A stretch of 5,810 nucleotides of DNA. It comes from Bacteroidota bacterium. Its GTDB lineage: Bacteria > Bacteroidota > Bacteroidia > Bacteroidales > UBA1402. A model generated the notes under the pieces. The model saw nothing but the letters and a program-made list of their open reading frames with translations, was not told where the DNA came from and did no database searches. A program made the translations under genes and the position numbers. The DNA is taken from positions 1 to 5,810 of the forward strand of contig JAUZOU010000201.1 in the NCBI GenBank assembly GCA_030706285.1, written 5' to 3'. Numbering within the stretch: position 1 is the first letter of the stretch; every line of letters starts with the position of its first letter. Shown here one piece after another: positions 5,541 to 5,810 of the stretch.

Positions 5541-5654
5541 CTATCAACTAGGGGGAAGGTGTTGGTCAGACGACCGCTTTAAATCGCCGTTCCGCTAGCA
5601 CGGGCACGCTGCTTGTTCCGATTCAAAAAGCTAAAAACCGGGCCTCATTCGGTT

Positions 5655-5697
5655 GAGTTTTCGAAGCGTCGCTTTGCTCCTCGGAAGACGAAAACTC
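5655..5697. repeat. Inner hairpin with branched interior
   Basis: GAGTTTTCG (5655-5663) pairs perfectly with CGAAAACTC (5689-5697). Inside, AAGC (5664-5667) can pair with GCTT (5671-5674) around a three-base loop, so the folded form would be branched. It is centred in the outer inverted repeat and lies directly before the rightward terminator. Confidence 0.5.
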
Positions 5698-5698
5698 C

Positions 5699-5724
5699 GG
5701 GTGACTCTCTCCACCCTGTTTTTT
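5699..5724 (+). terminator. Rightward rho-independent terminator
   Basis: GGGTG (5699-5703) pairs with CACCC (5712-5716) around an 8-base loop, followed by TG and a run of six T (5719-5724). It would stop transcription coming from the left on the plus strand. No plus-strand gene precedes it in the window back to the folE end, so it may end an unrecognised RNA. Confidence 0.55.
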
Positions 5725-5810
5725 AAACGCTTTTTTTCATAGTCGCCGCAGCCTGCCCGTGCCCGCTTCACTACCTGATCCTGTCCATCAATCGACGAAT
5801 CAGTTGATCC

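Larger units (their letters stand above)
5598..5762. repeat. Outer inverted repeat around the right-end structure
   Basis: GCACGGGCACGCTGC (5598-5612) matches the reverse complement of 5748-5762 at 14 of 15 positions. The 135 bases between the arms contain the hairpin at 5655-5697 and the terminator at 5699-5724, so the repeat encloses them. Both arms are G+C-rich. The function is unknown; possibilities are ends of a small element or a structured transfer or regulatory region. Confidence 0.45.
5631..5810 (-). other. Unresolved open frames at the right edge
   Basis: On the minus strand one frame is open from the window edge for 59 codons to a TAG at 5631-5633, with a very basic predicted sequence. 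A second frame ends with DQLIRRLMDRIR and a TAG at 5771-5773, which reads more like the helical C terminus of a real protein. They cannot both be the main coding frame, and the inverted repeats overlap the first. I favour the second as a gene end, weakly. Confidence 0.2.

Noticed and set aside
5353..5547. 64-codon minus-strand open frame upstream of the repressor
   Set aside because: It has no promoter box or recognisable domain, its predicted sequence reads like translated A+T-rich spacer, and it runs through the composition boundary.
5591..5640. Possible tRNA suggested by a GTTCCGATTC stretch
   Set aside because: It does not fit the T-loop GGTTCRANNCC, and no acceptor stem, D arm or anticodon arm can be folded around it.
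5766..5790. Resemblance of CTTCACTACCTGATCCTG to an IncP nick region
   Set aside because: The base before ATCCTG is a purine, against the consensus, and the stretch overlaps the likely C-terminal codons of an edge gene.

Overview
The window looks like a piece of a chromosome from an anaerobic Bacteroidota species, probably order Bacteroidales. The starts of the plus-strand genes lack Shine-Dalgarno sequences, and several gene starts are preceded by the Bacteroides-type -7 box TAnnTTTG. A SPOR gene next to folE and an M56 peptidase carrying TonB C-terminal domains also fit that group. The genus cannot be fixed from the sequence alone.

Layout, left to right. Positions 1-34 hold the first codons of a leftward gene with a signal-peptide-like start, served by a clear promoter at 93-124. 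A rightward block follows: mdh (malate dehydrogenase, 312-1256) with its own terminator, then a likely two-gene unit of a secreted SPOR-domain protein (1496-2032) and folE (GTP cyclohydrolase I, 2096-2689). A convergent intergenic stretch with two hairpins (2690-2914) separates these from a leftward two-gene operon. That operon holds a BlaI/MecI-type repressor (4896-5261) followed by a BlaR1-like M56 membrane metallopeptidase (2915-4831). From 5262 to the right end there is no gene I can support.

The left and middle genes are housekeeping functions: malate/oxaloacetate interconversion, binding to cell-wall glycan, and the first step of pteridine synthesis. The BlaI/M56 pair is the regulatory system of the window. 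The repressor promoter carries two copies of a TACGA-N5-TCGTA dyad 19 bp apart, one between the promoter boxes and one over the expected transcription start, which suggests autorepression. The membrane partner has an intact HExxH protease core. It lacks the penicillin-binding sensor of classical BlaR1 and carries instead two TonB C-terminal repeats and a tail resembling the plug motif of SusC-type receptors. The signal sensed is unknown.

The right end (about 5540-5810) changes abruptly from about 33% to about 53% G+C. It holds nested inverted repeats, a rightward terminator with no gene in front of it, and only unresolved open frames at the edge. This may be the border of a different, possibly mobile, segment, but nothing in the window proves that.
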